64,000 bases of DNA, from positions 124,001 to 188,000 of the forward strand of contig NZ_CAMLHC010000010.1 in assembly GCF_946479755.1 (NCBI RefSeq). The letters are read 5' to 3'. The DNA is from an uncultured Chitinophaga sp. GTDB lineage: Bacteria > Bacteroidota > Bacteroidia > Chitinophagales > Chitinophagaceae. Each line of letters begins with the position of its first letter. Positions within the stretch are counted from its first letter, which is position 1. The notes under the pieces are model-generated. The model did no database searches. It saw only the letters and a list, made by a program, of their open reading frames with translations, and had not been told where the DNA came from. Shown piece after piece: positions 1 through 8,317 of this stretch. The translations under genes were made by a program, and so were the position numbers.

Positions 1-2
1 CC

Positions 3-137
3 GTTATGATCGGCCTGATGGCCGCTTCACCCGATGGGAAAGGGTTCCAGGCGAAGTTCGAAAACTTCACCGTAACACATCTGCCCGACCAGCGGCGGCT
101 TAATTGGCTCCAAAAGAATGCAGAAAATAATAAGTGA
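3..137 (+). CDS. C-terminal end of a DUF1349-like protein (5' end outside window)
   Basis: An open frame enters from the left edge and ends at TGA 135-137, giving 44 visible residues. The visible part contains GLMAASPDGKGFQAKFENF, which looks like the closing beta strands of a DUF1349 (concanavalin-like, beta-xylosidase-associated) domain, where a 'G-MA-SP-G-GF-A-F-NF' pattern is usual. Catalytic residues and any signal peptide lie outside the window, so function cannot be assigned. A perfect hairpin follows at once and supports this as the true gene end. The family call rests on a short segment and is tentative. Confidence 0.5.
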   Translation, partial: VMIGLMAASPDGKGFQAKFENFTVTHLPDQRRLNWLQKNAENNK

Positions 138-140
138 ACA

Positions 141-170
141 AAGGCTCCAGGCATGGCTACCTGGAGCCTT
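141..170 (+). terminator. Intrinsic terminator after the DUF1349-like gene
   Basis: Perfect 11-bp inverted repeat: AAGGCTCCAGG at 141-151 and CCTGGAGCCTT at 160-170, with an 8-nt loop, followed by a T-rich run (CTTATTT). It begins 3 nt after the stop codon. Confidence 0.8.
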
Positions 171-302
171 CTTATTTAACGGACACCCGATCGCATCTTA
201 TCCTGTTTCAGATTTTATTCCCATACCTGGTGAACTTTCATGCGTCTGGCCTAATTTCGTACAAGGAAACATCTCTCAAATGATCGCCAACACAAGGAAG
301 CC

Positions 303-1085
303 ATGAGAAAATATGTAGTATTGGCAGCACTGGCCCTCACAGTTGCCTGCAAAAAAGAGGAGAAAGCGGCGGTTGAGCCACCTGCCCAACCGGAACTGGT
401 AGAGGTCACCTATGAGCTTCAGTCGTTCACAGATGCCCCTTTCGAACTTGTCAGTTACACCGCTGGAAAGCAGGGGATGAAAGACGAAAACGGCAACGAA
501 GCAAAAGGATGGAAACTGGATGCGGGGAAGGGCACCTTTATCAGGAAAGTATTGATTAAAAGAGGTAAGGCCATTGGGTTTGGCGCCAAAAACCCTACAT
601 CGGCAGACTTCACCCTGCGGATCTCCACCAAGTATGAAACAGCCACGATCCAGGCAAAGGATTATCCCGCCTATCCGGGCGATCCGGGCCATTATGCTGA
701 GATCAAACTCAATAACGGCGCCGTCGTACCGGAAGAGAAACCTGCGGTCACCGAAATGGTAGCTGTTACGTATGAGATCAGGTCATTTACCGATGCTCCC
801 TTCCGCACTATACAATACAATGAGATGCACGAGAACACGCCCGGAATGCGCGGTACAACATTTAAGAGTTGGGGAATCAGCGGTAAAGGTACCTTTACCA
901 AAACCGTTTATATTGAAAGGGGGTTTGGTGCGATACTCTCCGCCAGGAACCTGACATCCGGCGATTTTGTGATCAGTATCAAAACTAAATATGAAAGTGC
1001 CAGCGATACCGGAAGGAATTACCACCTGCCAGGCTCGCCGGGTTACCGGGCGGACGTTAGCCTTGTTAACAAAGAGGACGAATAA
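303..1085 (+). CDS. Lipoprotein with two tandem copies of a ~100-residue domain
   Basis: The 260-aa product starts with a type II signal peptide (MRKYVVLAALALTVAC, lipobox cysteine at residue 16), so it should be membrane anchored. After a short proline-rich linker come two similar domains, roughly residues 33-135 and 153-255. The first contains VTYELQSFTDAPFELVSY and the second VTYEIRSFTDAPFRTIQY. Both then show a 'KGTF-(I/T)-(K/R)-V-I-RG' stretch, a 'T-S-DF-(L/I)-I-TKYE' stretch and a 'Y-PG-PG(H/Y)-A' ending. The repeat points to intragenic duplication. The all-beta pattern recalls small Bacteroidota extracytoplasmic lipoproteins, but I do not recognise the family and assign no function. 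A strong terminator follows. Confidence 0.85.
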   Translation: MRKYVVLAALALTVACKKEEKAAVEPPAQPELVEVTYELQSFTDAPFELVSYTAGKQGMKDENGNEAKGWKLDAGKGTFIRKVLIKRGKAIGFGAKNPTSADFTLRISTKYETATIQAKDYPAYPGDPGHYAEIKLNNGAVVPEEKPAVTEMVAVTYEIRSFTDAPFRTIQYNEMHENTPGMRGTTFKSWGISGKGTFTKTVYIERGFGAILSARNLTSGDFVISIKTKYESASDTGRNYHLPGSPGYRADVSLVNKEDE

Positions 1086-1093
1086 TATCATTA

Positions 1094-1136
1094 AAAACAA
1101 AGCAGCCGGAGACATACACCCCGGCTGCTTTGTTTT
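1094..1136. terminator. Strong bidirectional hairpin terminator
   Basis: Perfect 16-bp arms: AAAACAAAGCAGCCGG at 1094-1109 and its complement at 1121-1136, with an A-run on one side and a T-run on the other. It separates the convergent lipoprotein genes at 303-1085 (plus) and 1154-1531 (minus) and can serve both. Confidence 0.9.
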
Positions 1137-1153
1137 AACTACTATGCGGAAAC

Positions 1154-1531
1154 CTATCTCGTACAATCAGCTCCCCATATCTTATTATCCCTGGTAAAAC
1201 CAATCACCAGTTTGTCTTTGGTGATGGTAATAACGCCCGTTCCGGAGGAGCCTATATTCACCATTGTGTTATCATCCTTTTTCTCAAATTCAACACCGGT
1301 AAGATCCGGGATGCCATCAGAAAACCTGAAATCATAACGGGTGCCCACCTTGGTAACGAAAACACTTCCATTATCCTTAGTTGTGTTTGTAGTACCGTCC
1401 TTATAACTGATCTTTCCTTTGAAGGTTCCGGCAAACACGTCTACATCAGCGGGGTCAGTATCTTTACTACAGGCGGCAAACAGGAACGCGACCATCATTA
1501 GTGCGCCAACAATTTTCAGCATTGACTTCAT
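1154..1531 (-). CDS. Small lipoprotein of unknown function (125 aa)
   Basis: The frame is open further upstream, but the ATG at 1531 is chosen because it is followed directly by a type II signal peptide (MKSMLKIVGALMMVAFLFAAC, cysteine near residue 21). The mature part of about 105 residues is rich in beta-forming segments (VFAGTFKGKISYKDGT, TRYDFRFSDGIPDLTGVEF, GVITITKDKLVIGFTR) and ends in CTR. It resembles the many small lipoproteins of Bacteroidota that form a single calycin-like or beta-sandwich domain, but I cannot name a family. It converges with the lipoprotein gene to its left. Confidence 0.8.
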   Translation of the reverse strand: MKSMLKIVGALMMVAFLFAACSKDTDPADVDVFAGTFKGKISYKDGTTNTTKDNGSVFVTKVGTRYDFRFSDGIPDLTGVEFEKKDDNTMVNIGSSGTGVITITKDKLVIGFTRDNKIWGADCTR

Positions 1532-2090
1532 AACATCTGTTTTGGTTAACCGGTATTTTGCAATTGACATACCAAGTACTACAACAAACACACAACTAAT
1601 TGTTTTTAAATTAGTTATAATTAAAAAAGTAATACACCCTCTATTATAGACACCGGGTATCTGATCCCCAAAGTGGGTAGACAAATCCTACAATCGTTCC
1701 CGCAAACGCGCCGCAGCGGCCAATTACAGGCAAACACAATTCTTTAAACATTACAACGTTGACCAATATTTGAATTTATTTTGCTGCGGCTATGCCCGCC
1801 ATCGTAAGCGGAGCAAGGTCCGGCGCCACAAATGACTTACTGGCGGCAACGGAAAAAAGCAACGCATGACAATAAAATTGCAACGGCATTTTTTTGTCTG
1901 TATAACGTGAACGTATAAACGTATTACAAGCTGCTGCTGCTGATTTATCTTCCCGTGTCTGTAAAAAGCAGTCTGCCACCATGTACGCCCCCCCAATGAT
2001 TAATAAACTGCAGCCATCATGCAGTAACTATCGGATAAGAACAACGCGCTATGCGATCAGGATAACATGGCGTATTCCCTAAAAATATAA
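1532..2090. other. Gene-poor spacer left of the T6SS locus
   Basis: About 560 bases with no convincing gene. Two overlapping short minus-strand frames near 1776-1996 lack a family match, a sensible start region and a coding-like composition. A GTTAAC hexamer at 1545-1550 lies just upstream of the small lipoprotein start. I see no other repeat or RNA-like structure. Confidence 0.6.
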
Positions 2091-2114
2091 AGGGGCTTTC
2101 TTGCGAAAGCCCCT
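2091..2114 (-). terminator. Terminator of the tssG-N-K-O-D block
   Basis: Perfect 10-bp arms AGGGGCTTTC (2091-2100) and GAAAGCCCCT (2105-2114) with a TTGC loop. Read on the minus strand it is followed by TTTATATTTTT. It lies 29 nt past the stop of tssD1. Confidence 0.85.
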
Positions 2115-2143
2115 CCTGCTAAATCAATAATGTCTGGAGTTTA

Positions 2144-2530
2144 TTACACCCATTCATTAACATGTTTACCGCTACCCATGCTCATTTCACGGGCTGAAAT
2201 GGTGAAAGTGATGACCATCGGGTTTTTGTTTTCGTAGTCGAAAGACTCTTCAAACCTAACCAGGTAGCCTTCTTTAAATTCCAACGTTTTCAGTTTGGAA
2301 TCGGTGTCTCTTTTGTAGAATGTAACGGTACCATCCTTTCTTTCGAAATTGTTTACCATCCATTCGAAGAGCTCTGTTTTACCAGTAGACTCTACGGTCA
2401 TTCTGATGCGTCCGCCGCGAGTGATCGCTGAAGGGCGGCCTGTAGCATCTGTTTCCTGGCTGAGGTCGTAGGAGACATGCTGAACATTGTAGTTCTCTCC
2501 ATTTACTGTAAAGACTGCTTTGAAGGACAT
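2144..2530 (-). CDS. tssD: T6SS-iii tube protein TssD (Hcp-like), copy 1
   Basis: The 128-aa product is a Bacteroidetes-type TssD/Hcp protein, which stacks as rings to form the inner tube expelled by the contracting sheath. It starts MSFKAVFTVNGENYNVQHV and shows the family's order of beta strands: 'SYDLSQETDATGRPSAITRGGRI', then 'ELFEWMVNNFERKDGTVTFYKRDTDSKLKTLEF' style segments, then 'MVITFTISAREMSMG'. Length is typical. It is the last gene of the minus block and is separated from tssO by 163 nt, so it may also have its own promoter, which would fit the high tube demand. A second copy lies at 17332-17721 beside vgrG. Confidence 0.93.
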   Translation of the reverse strand: MSFKAVFTVNGENYNVQHVSYDLSQETDATGRPSAITRGGRIRMTVESTGKTELFEWMVNNFERKDGTVTFYKRDTDSKLKTLEFKEGYLVRFEESFDYENKNPMVITFTISAREMSMGSGKHVNEWV

Positions 2531-2693
2531 GTTGGGTTAATTTTTAAGGTTACAATAAAGAAAATACCTATTAAAAAGGAAAAAGTATGAGCTTCAAATA
2601 TAACCTCTTTTTTCGTTTCGGTCAACAATCCTAACTAGTTTTTTTGTGCGTTAACAAAAATTTTTTATCTCAACAACAATATATCCGGAATCG

Positions 2694-3218
2694 TTAGTGG
2701 GTACGGCTATTCAGCAACATCATCTGACGGCAGTTGTCCAGGTCCCTGCTCTTGCTTTCGAGTTTGCTGGTCAGGTCCAGCACCTGTTCTTTCAGCCCGG
2801 CGATGTTCTGCTGTGCATTCTGCAGTTCACGCAGCTGCTGCTTGGTTTGCTGCAATGACAGGCATGCCTGCACGATATTATCATACAACGCATAATGTGT
2901 TACCACATCTTTTGGAATGGAATTCCGCATTTCTGCCAGTGAACCCGCGATGACCTGGTCCATGTAATTCGCGTTCTGATTAGGGAGATTAATAGAGTCG
3001 AGGTTGTGTTTCACCTTGTCCAGCTTTTGCAGGAACTCCGCCTGAAACGCCTGTTCCTGGCGGAAAGCGGTCAACTCCTTGCGCAGAGAGGCATTCTCCC
3101 TTGAGGGCACCTGGTAGTTAAAAAAAATGGCCAATACGAACAATGCCACGGTGACCAAAAAGAATAACAGGAACCATAGGAAGGAAGCTGTTCTCTCCTG
3201 CTTGTTTAATACTTGCAT
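2694..3218 (-). CDS. tssO: T6SS-iii transmembrane protein TssO
   Basis: The 174-aa product has a short cytoplasmic N terminus, one transmembrane helix (about residues 13-34, SFLWFLLFFLVTVALFVLAI) and then a long charged, glutamine-rich helical region (about 38-168) that looks like a coiled coil. This is the architecture of TssO, one of the TssN-O-P-Q-R set that replaces TssJLM in the Bacteroidetes system and builds the trans-envelope complex. Its place between tssK and tssD and in the same direction as tssG-N-K supports the call. Assignment rests on architecture and context more than on residues I can name. Confidence 0.8.
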   Translation of the reverse strand: MQVLNKQERTASFLWFLLFFLVTVALFVLAIFFNYQVPSRENASLRKELTAFRQEQAFQAEFLQKLDKVKHNLDSINLPNQNANYMDQVIAGSLAEMRNSIPKDVVTHYALYDNIVQACLSLQQTKQQLRELQNAQQNIAGLKEQVLDLTSKLESKSRDLDNCRQMMLLNSRTH

Positions 3219-3379
3219 ACGAATCTGAGCTTTAAGCTGTTATTGGTTTAGATAAATTTAATATCGCAGATAGTTGCCGGCTCCGGCTTTGGACGCAGCT
3301 TCGGGCGAAACCCCATCACTACCCGGTAATGGAAAAAAAACGCCAAAAGCTGTCTGCCAAAAGCCTGCAACTAATATTA

Positions 3380-4555
3380 TCAATCGGTAAAGAACCAACG
3401 TTTGGTTTTATGTTTACGCAGGTATTCTGAATCCTCTGCAGATTCTTCCTTCACAAAAATATTGCTGTCCTGTTTGCGGCCAATGTAATCGAGTCTGCTG
3501 AGGCTTTCGAAAAGCTTATTCACGGCACGTACAAACGGGATCATAGGCTGCAGGCACTCCCGCACGTCCAGGTGTTTGTACCGGATATTGGCGCAATTCA
3601 CCATCAGGTTTTCCAGTTCGCCCTGTCGCAGTTCACACCATTCGGAAAGATAGTTGAGCAATTCTTCTTTGCCGGCGCCGGCGCGCTGGTCGATCGCGTT
3701 TTTCATGGTGCGGGCCAGTCCTGCGATCACTTCCAGCATCTGTGCCGGCGGCTGATTGAGCGCCAGCCATCGGAACTGTGTAATGCGCGTACCGAGGAAC
3801 TGCACCATTTTCTCCGTGATGTACAGTACAACGAGCGCCAGGTCGTTGTTCTGGTTGCGGCCATAGATCTTCTGCACGATATGTACGCCATACAATTCCA
3901 TCTGTCCGAGGAACTGGTCCAGTTCGTGATACAGGTCCACCAGGGCAGGATGCGCAACGGCGATGCTGCAAGGCGGGATGTAATCATCGTCCATCTGCGG
4001 CCGTCCGTCCGTTACCGTGATCTTGGCCAGTACCGCCTGATAGCTGCCCAGCTGTCCCTGTGGCAACTGGGAGGCCGGCAATACGTACAGGCTATATTCC
4101 GGCGTGGCGTACGGCAGCCGCGGCGGATCTTCCTCCAGCAACGGCTCTCCGCTCGGCTGGCGGTTGAACGGGTTTACCTGTATCAATACATAATAAGTGC
4201 TTTCTGTATGTTCAGGGTCCCAGCTATAGGTAGCTTCCGGGAAGGTGGTGGCATAACGCAGCGAATGCACGGTATGCTCCGGTATCTCTATGCGGGCGCC
4301 ACCGGGGGTCACGGCCCTGCATTCTGTCAGTTTGATACGCCACTGGTGCTGATTGTCGGTCACAAACCAGCAACGCAGCGATTCTTTATGTTCCGCTTTG
4401 GGAGGTAACAAACCATAGTTCAATGCATTCACACCGCAGGCAAGGGCATCTCTGATCTGGTCCAGCAGGGCATTTTCCGTATCGATAAAATGCTGCTTCT
4501 TTATCTTCATCCCGTCGACCCAGTTGACAGGAAAGTGTTTTAATGGCTCTGCCAT
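3380..4555 (-). CDS. tssK: T6SS baseplate protein TssK
   Basis: The 391-aa product opens with PVNWVDGMKIKKQHFIDTEN, a good match to the start of TssK proteins of the Bacteroidetes type ('v-W-dGM-i-k-HF'). TssK links the baseplate wedge (TssEFG) to the membrane complex. An N-terminal shell domain (to about residue 190) is followed by a helical shoulder and a C-terminal domain expected to contact the membrane components. Length is slightly below the usual 400-450 residues of proteobacterial TssK but normal for this subtype. It starts 10 nt after the tssN stop, so both are co-transcribed with tssG. Confidence 0.9.
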   Translation of the reverse strand: MAEPLKHFPVNWVDGMKIKKQHFIDTENALLDQIRDALACGVNALNYGLLPPKAEHKESLRCWFVTDNQHQWRIKLTECRAVTPGGARIEIPEHTVHSLRYATTFPEATYSWDPEHTESTYYVLIQVNPFNRQPSGEPLLEEDPPRLPYATPEYSLYVLPASQLPQGQLGSYQAVLAKITVTDGRPQMDDDYIPPCSIAVAHPALVDLYHELDQFLGQMELYGVHIVQKIYGRNQNNDLALVVLYITEKMVQFLGTRITQFRWLALNQPPAQMLEVIAGLARTMKNAIDQRAGAGKEELLNYLSEWCELRQGELENLMVNCANIRYKHLDVRECLQPMIPFVRAVNKLFESLSRLDYIGRKQDSNIFVKEESAEDSEYLRKHKTKRWFFTD

Positions 4556-4565
4556 AATAATACGT

Positions 4566-5420
4566 TTAGGATAACATAATTCTGTTGCAAATGATCACGC
4601 TGTTCTCTTTGATCCCATTCATAAACACTGCCTTTGCAGGGTCCAGTGTTTTGGCAGCGCCAAACCACCTCGGCTTCAGGTGGAACACCCAGCCATAAGC
4701 TTGCCCGTTATCGTCCACAAAATCAATCGGCGTATTTGGATATCGGTCGTTGTAGTCATTGATGAAGTGATAAAACAGGTCGCCCAGGTCCATTTTAATA
4801 GGCGTACGGGCCCTGAAATAGGTCCGGTTACGGTCACCTCTGCCCTTCTCCATTTCCAGCCCTATAACGATCAGATCGCGCATATCCTCGTCGTTCACGT
4901 CCGGCACTTCTTTGTACATCGGATACTGCCACCACTTATGCACTTTCACCGGAATAGCCATCATCCGCTCGAAAGTTTTGTATACAAAAGTGGGCAGCAC
5001 AAATGAAAACATACTGGTGAGCATCGGGTAATAAAGGAAAGCGTCTTTGTCGAGAAAGCGGTTTACCAGTACAAATCCGACACCACCAAACAACCAGATC
5101 GCAACGATAAAGGCCAGCTCAGACCCCAGCGTGGTTTCATTGGCCCAGAAACGGGTATACATAAAGTGACAGTGTAGTATCCCCAAACCCAAAAACCATA
5201 CTTGATAAAAAAGATACTGGTCCATCAGGTTTTTGTGGGTAAATAGGAAAGGGATGGAACTAATCACGGCAAATACCAGCGTCATACATGCTAAATACCA
5301 CAGTGCCTTCTTTTTAAAAAGACTGAAATTTTTAATGTATCTGCTGAGCAAAGCCACTATGATAGATCCTACGGCCATAACGCCGGCCAACATCAAATAG
5401 AATTTAGCGGTGTATCTCAT
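4566..5420 (-). CDS. tssN: T6SS-iii polytopic membrane protein TssN
   Basis: The 284-aa product has about five hydrophobic helices in its first 150 residues (for example FYLMLAGVMAVGSIIVALLS, then LWYLACMTLVFAVISSIPFLF and GSELAFIVAIWLFGGVGFVL in pieces) and then a soluble domain of about 130 residues beginning near FERMMAIPVKVHKWW. This fits TssN, the polytopic inner-membrane subunit found only in Bacteroidetes T6SS. The soluble domain probably faces the cytoplasm and could contact TssK, whose gene follows after 10 nt. Two GTTAAC hexamers lie 63-77 nt upstream of the start. Confidence 0.82.
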   Translation of the reverse strand: MRYTAKFYLMLAGVMAVGSIIVALLSRYIKNFSLFKKKALWYLACMTLVFAVISSIPFLFTHKNLMDQYLFYQVWFLGLGILHCHFMYTRFWANETTLGSELAFIVAIWLFGGVGFVLVNRFLDKDAFLYYPMLTSMFSFVLPTFVYKTFERMMAIPVKVHKWWQYPMYKEVPDVNDEDMRDLIVIGLEMEKGRGDRNRTYFRARTPIKMDLGDLFYHFINDYNDRYPNTPIDFVDDNGQAYGWVFHLKPRWFGAAKTLDPAKAVFMNGIKENSVIICNRIMLS

Positions 5421-5529
5421 AGCTCTTCCGGTATGTCAGGTTTTTCTTTTTTTGGGTTTTTAACATAACAGCGTTTTTACGCGTTAACAATGTTAACAAA
5501 AATAATTCCACATCAGCATAAAAAAGTGG

Positions 5530-6486
5530 CTACAGGAAAAAATTATATCCCATAAGCCCGTCTTCCACCTGCTGGTCGGACAGTGTCTTCTTCTTATCGG
5601 CCGGATCGGGCACCAGTACAGTATTAATGTCTGTGTCTACCGGGAAAAGGTAACCATAGCAGGTTTCCAGCAACTTCCCATATGCCTGCCACGGCAGGTA
5701 GTCATATATGCGCTGACGTTGCAGCGGCCCGATCGTCACTGTGGCCCTGGGCATATCTGTATAAAATACCTCCCCCATCATGCTGTCCACTCCCAGCCGC
5801 CATTCGCCCAACGGCACACTGGCCTCTGTTCGTACAGCCTGCGGCGTATGGTCTACCGCTATCTCCACCTCCTGCTCCAGCACCAGCTGCAGGCAAAGCC
5901 GGATCATGCGGTAATTGCCCGCAATACGATGCATATATGGGAGTAGTTTCACCAGCCTGTTGGCCGCCGCTCCCGGCAACCCCTCCGGCAGGTCCCAGAA
6001 CTGGCTGAACAACTGATCAGCATCTTTACCAAACACATCAAACAATAAATGTTTCTCCCGCTGCTCTAAAAATACCCGCTGCAGAAAAAACTCATTCTCC
6101 AATGGCTGAAAAAAACGCCGCGCCTGCAATTCTTCCTGTTGCTGCCGCTTGTAACGGGCAACCATATCCGCAGTGCCCCGCACTTTCCGCTGCTCTGAAA
6201 ATTCGTGAAACAATCCCTCCGGCAACCGGTCATATATGCCATCCCGTGACAGTGACACCAATACATAGGGCTGATATGGCTGACTGTCATCCAGTTTTAC
6301 ATGGAGAATATCTTTATTAAATGACCGGGTAAACACATTCTGCAACTGCACCACCACTTCTTCCCTGCGTACCTGGTTGTCCAGCAACTCGCCCACCACC
6401 ACTTCCGCCCTTACATCATAAGGGAATTCCGCAACGTGTGTTATAACATCTTCCAGGACCGCAGCCTTCTGGGCGTTGTTTACCAT
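5530..6486 (-). CDS. tssG: T6SS baseplate protein TssG
   Basis: The 318-aa product starts MVNNAQKAAVLEDVITHVAE and contains family-like segments: 'KDILHVKLDDSQPYQPYVLVSLSRDGIYDRLPEGLFHEF' in its first third and 'LVKLLPYMHRIAGNYRMIRLCLQLVLE' in the middle. TssG sits with TssF and TssE in the baseplate wedge. It is the first gene of the minus block and is divergent from the PKD-domain gene across a 225-nt region that should hold promoters for both. The frame ends GYNFFL. The length is normal for Bacteroidetes TssG. Confidence 0.82.
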   Translation of the reverse strand: MVNNAQKAAVLEDVITHVAEFPYDVRAEVVVGELLDNQVRREEVVVQLQNVFTRSFNKDILHVKLDDSQPYQPYVLVSLSRDGIYDRLPEGLFHEFSEQRKVRGTADMVARYKRQQQEELQARRFFQPLENEFFLQRVFLEQREKHLLFDVFGKDADQLFSQFWDLPEGLPGAAANRLVKLLPYMHRIAGNYRMIRLCLQLVLEQEVEIAVDHTPQAVRTEASVPLGEWRLGVDSMMGEVFYTDMPRATVTIGPLQRQRIYDYLPWQAYGKLLETCYGYLFPVDTDINTVLVPDPADKKKTLSDQQVEDGLMGYNFFL

Positions 6487-6711
6487 GAGGTTATGATTTT
6501 AGGTTTTTCGGGTGTTTCGTTGTTAGCATAACTATCTAATCTCAACTGTTCTATGGTTATCCGGGCTAACGATCTGCCCCAAAAATAATATATTGCGTTT
6601 ATATGTGACTCAAATTCTGAAAAAAGAAAAAACGCTCCTGACACATAGGCAAGTTATCCAAAAAAAACAGTAAAATTGTAAAATCTGAAATTGTAAAAAC
6701 CTGAAAAACCA
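6487..6711. promoter_or_regulatory. Divergent control region between tssG and the PKD-domain gene
   Basis: This 225-nt AT-rich stretch separates two divergent T6SS transcription units and must contain promoters for both. I cannot place a clear TTTG/TAnnTTTG pair. A near-direct repeat (AAATTGTAAAA and AAATTGTAAAAA, 6673-6699) lies just before the PKD-domain start. No ribosome binding site stands out, as is usual in this phylum. Confidence 0.45.
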
Positions 6712-7767
6712 ATGGCCCCCCGTAAACCCGAAAATGAACACAAGGTAAATTCGTTCAGACCCTTTGGTAAAATTGCCAGTCATGTTGACCCCATGGTACT
6801 GTGGACTTTCTTTGGCTTATTCCTGATCAGCGCTGTACTGCTTGCATTCCAGCTGGACACCCGGGAAGACTGCACTACCACCGATATCGTTCTCAGTAAC
6901 AAACAACATACTTCCGGCAAGGCCTACACGGTAGGCCAGGTCATCACCTTCAACGCCGAAAGCAGCGATAAAAAAAGGACGGACTACGCCTGGGAATTCG
7001 GTGACTCCTCCGCCCGGCAGACCGGCGCACAGGTGTACCATTCCTTTAACAAACCCGGCAGCTATATGGTGACCCTCGTGTCCGGCAAATGCGCGTGGAA
7101 CAAAGAGATCATCATCATCGCCGCACCTGCGGCACCTGCCGAAGCAGGCCCCGATATCTTCCCCGTGATCGACGGACCCGGAGAAGTGTTTGCCGGCAGA
7201 CCCGTCACCTTCACCAACAAAACACCGGGCGCCCACACCTGGACATGGCGCCTGCTGCAGGATAACGCCGAACCGCATTCAGGCGCTGCCGTTACCTACA
7301 CCTTCTCTTCACCTGGCGAAAGGACCCTGTCGCTCATCGTCAATGGCGACACCGCCCATATGGTGATGAAACGCATCACAGTATTCCCGGCAAGACCACA
7401 GGCAGCAGACCCCACACCAGATCCGGGATTCGCACCACCGCCACCACCACCACCAACGCCTGAACCGGAAAAACCCAAAGGACCCACCGCACCCGCCGTG
7501 GCCGATGACGAATTCCTGTTCATGCTGTCGCAGGTGACCACCAAACAAAAAAGCGCCGCCGATTTCTCCAAGTACCTGTGCGACAACCTGTCGGCACGCG
7601 TACTGCTCAACGATAAGGAAACAGACAACTTTGCCCACTTCTGCTCACGCATTTACGGCAAAAAGAAATTCAAAATAGAAAAAGTAAACCTGATCAAAGA
7701 CGCCAACGGCTGCGTGAAAGAAATCAGGATCATGTACGACCGGAAAAGAGTATTGGGCATTTTTTAA
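6712..7767 (+). CDS. PKD-domain envelope protein of the T6SS (candidate TssP)
   Basis: The 351-aa product has a cytoplasmic N terminus of about 27 residues, one transmembrane helix (about 28-48, PMVLWTFFGLFLISAVLLAF), then two PKD-like beta domains (about 65-135, with WEFGDSS and YHSFNKPGSYMVTL; and about 150-235, with TFTNKTPGAHTWTW and YTFSSPGERTLSLIV). A proline-rich hinge (APPPPPPPTPEPEKP) leads to a C-terminal domain of about 85 residues ending RVLGIF. The topology puts the PKD domains in the periplasm, where they could span toward the outer membrane. It is the first gene of the unit with tssE and tssF. I take it as the TssP-type component by place and topology; the exact Tss name is an inference. 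Confidence 0.7.
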   Translation: MAPRKPENEHKVNSFRPFGKIASHVDPMVLWTFFGLFLISAVLLAFQLDTREDCTTTDIVLSNKQHTSGKAYTVGQVITFNAESSDKKRTDYAWEFGDSSARQTGAQVYHSFNKPGSYMVTLVSGKCAWNKEIIIIAAPAAPAEAGPDIFPVIDGPGEVFAGRPVTFTNKTPGAHTWTWRLLQDNAEPHSGAAVTYTFSSPGERTLSLIVNGDTAHMVMKRITVFPARPQAADPTPDPGFAPPPPPPPTPEPEKPKGPTAPAVADDEFLFMLSQVTTKQKSAADFSKYLCDNLSARVLLNDKETDNFAHFCSRIYGKKKFKIEKVNLIKDANGCVKEIRIMYDRKRVLGIF

Positions 7768-7776
7768 CCGATTCCC

Positions 7777-8208
7777 ATGAAAGGAAAATATTATAAGCTG
7801 CCCATGGACTTCTCCCAGCTGCTGCAAAAGAAAGACATACCGGCTGTCAACCTGGAAGAATCCGTGGCACAACATATTCACCTGCTGATCACTACCGTAC
7901 TGGGGGAAAATAAAGACGACCCCCAGTATGGCTGTCAGTGGTGGGACAGTGATTTTGATATCAAAGCCTCTAACAACGAGGTAAAGGAACAAGTGGAATC
8001 CGCTGTTAAAACGGCTGTATTCCGCTATGAAAAAAGACTGGCACAGATCCGTGTGGTAGCGGCCGTCAACCAGGAAGAACTGACGCTGGCGCCGGCCCGT
8101 AAAATGAAAAAAAAGATAAGGGTCACCGTTAGCGGCACACTGGCCAAAAACAACAACCCCTTCCAGTACACCAGTTATTTCTACATCAGCCCGTTGTCCT
8201 ATGATTGA
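7777..8208 (+). CDS. tssE: T6SS baseplate protein TssE (gp25-like)
   Basis: The 143-aa product contains the gp25/GPW core: an early ESVAQHIHLLITTVLGENK helix, then 'DPQYGCQWWDSDFD', the tryptophan- and aspartate-rich signature of the family, then a helix (EVKEQVESAVKTAVFRYEKRL) and closing beta strands. TssE joins TssF and TssG in the wedge and helps seed sheath assembly. It starts 9 nt after the PKD-domain gene stop. A 109-nt gap to tssF contains a short dispersed repeat. Confidence 0.88.
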   Translation: MKGKYYKLPMDFSQLLQKKDIPAVNLEESVAQHIHLLITTVLGENKDDPQYGCQWWDSDFDIKASNNEVKEQVESAVKTAVFRYEKRLAQIRVVAAVNQEELTLAPARKMKKKIRVTVSGTLAKNNNPFQYTSYFYISPLSYD

Positions 8209-8269
8209 TTGGATATTTGAAATTTAGAGATCCAGGGATTTAATACGAGCTTAATTACTGATCAAAATA

Positions 8270-8304
8270 TTTGCGCCTTCGCGCTCCTCAGCGCCTTTGC
8301 GTGA
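8270..8304. repeat. TTTGCG-type dispersed intergenic element
   Basis: The stretch holds TTTGCGCCTTCGC at 8270-8282 and, after a short gap, GCGCCTTTGCGTGAAA at 8291-8306. The first 13 bases recur exactly at 35959-35971 in front of argS. The element sits just upstream of the tssF start. Confidence 0.5.
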
Positions 8305-8317
8305 AACCATCCGACAC

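Noticed and set aside
1776..1996. Two overlapping minus-strand frames of 68 codons
   Set aside because: They overlap each other in different frames, have no recognisable motif or neighbour and sit in a low-information spacer.
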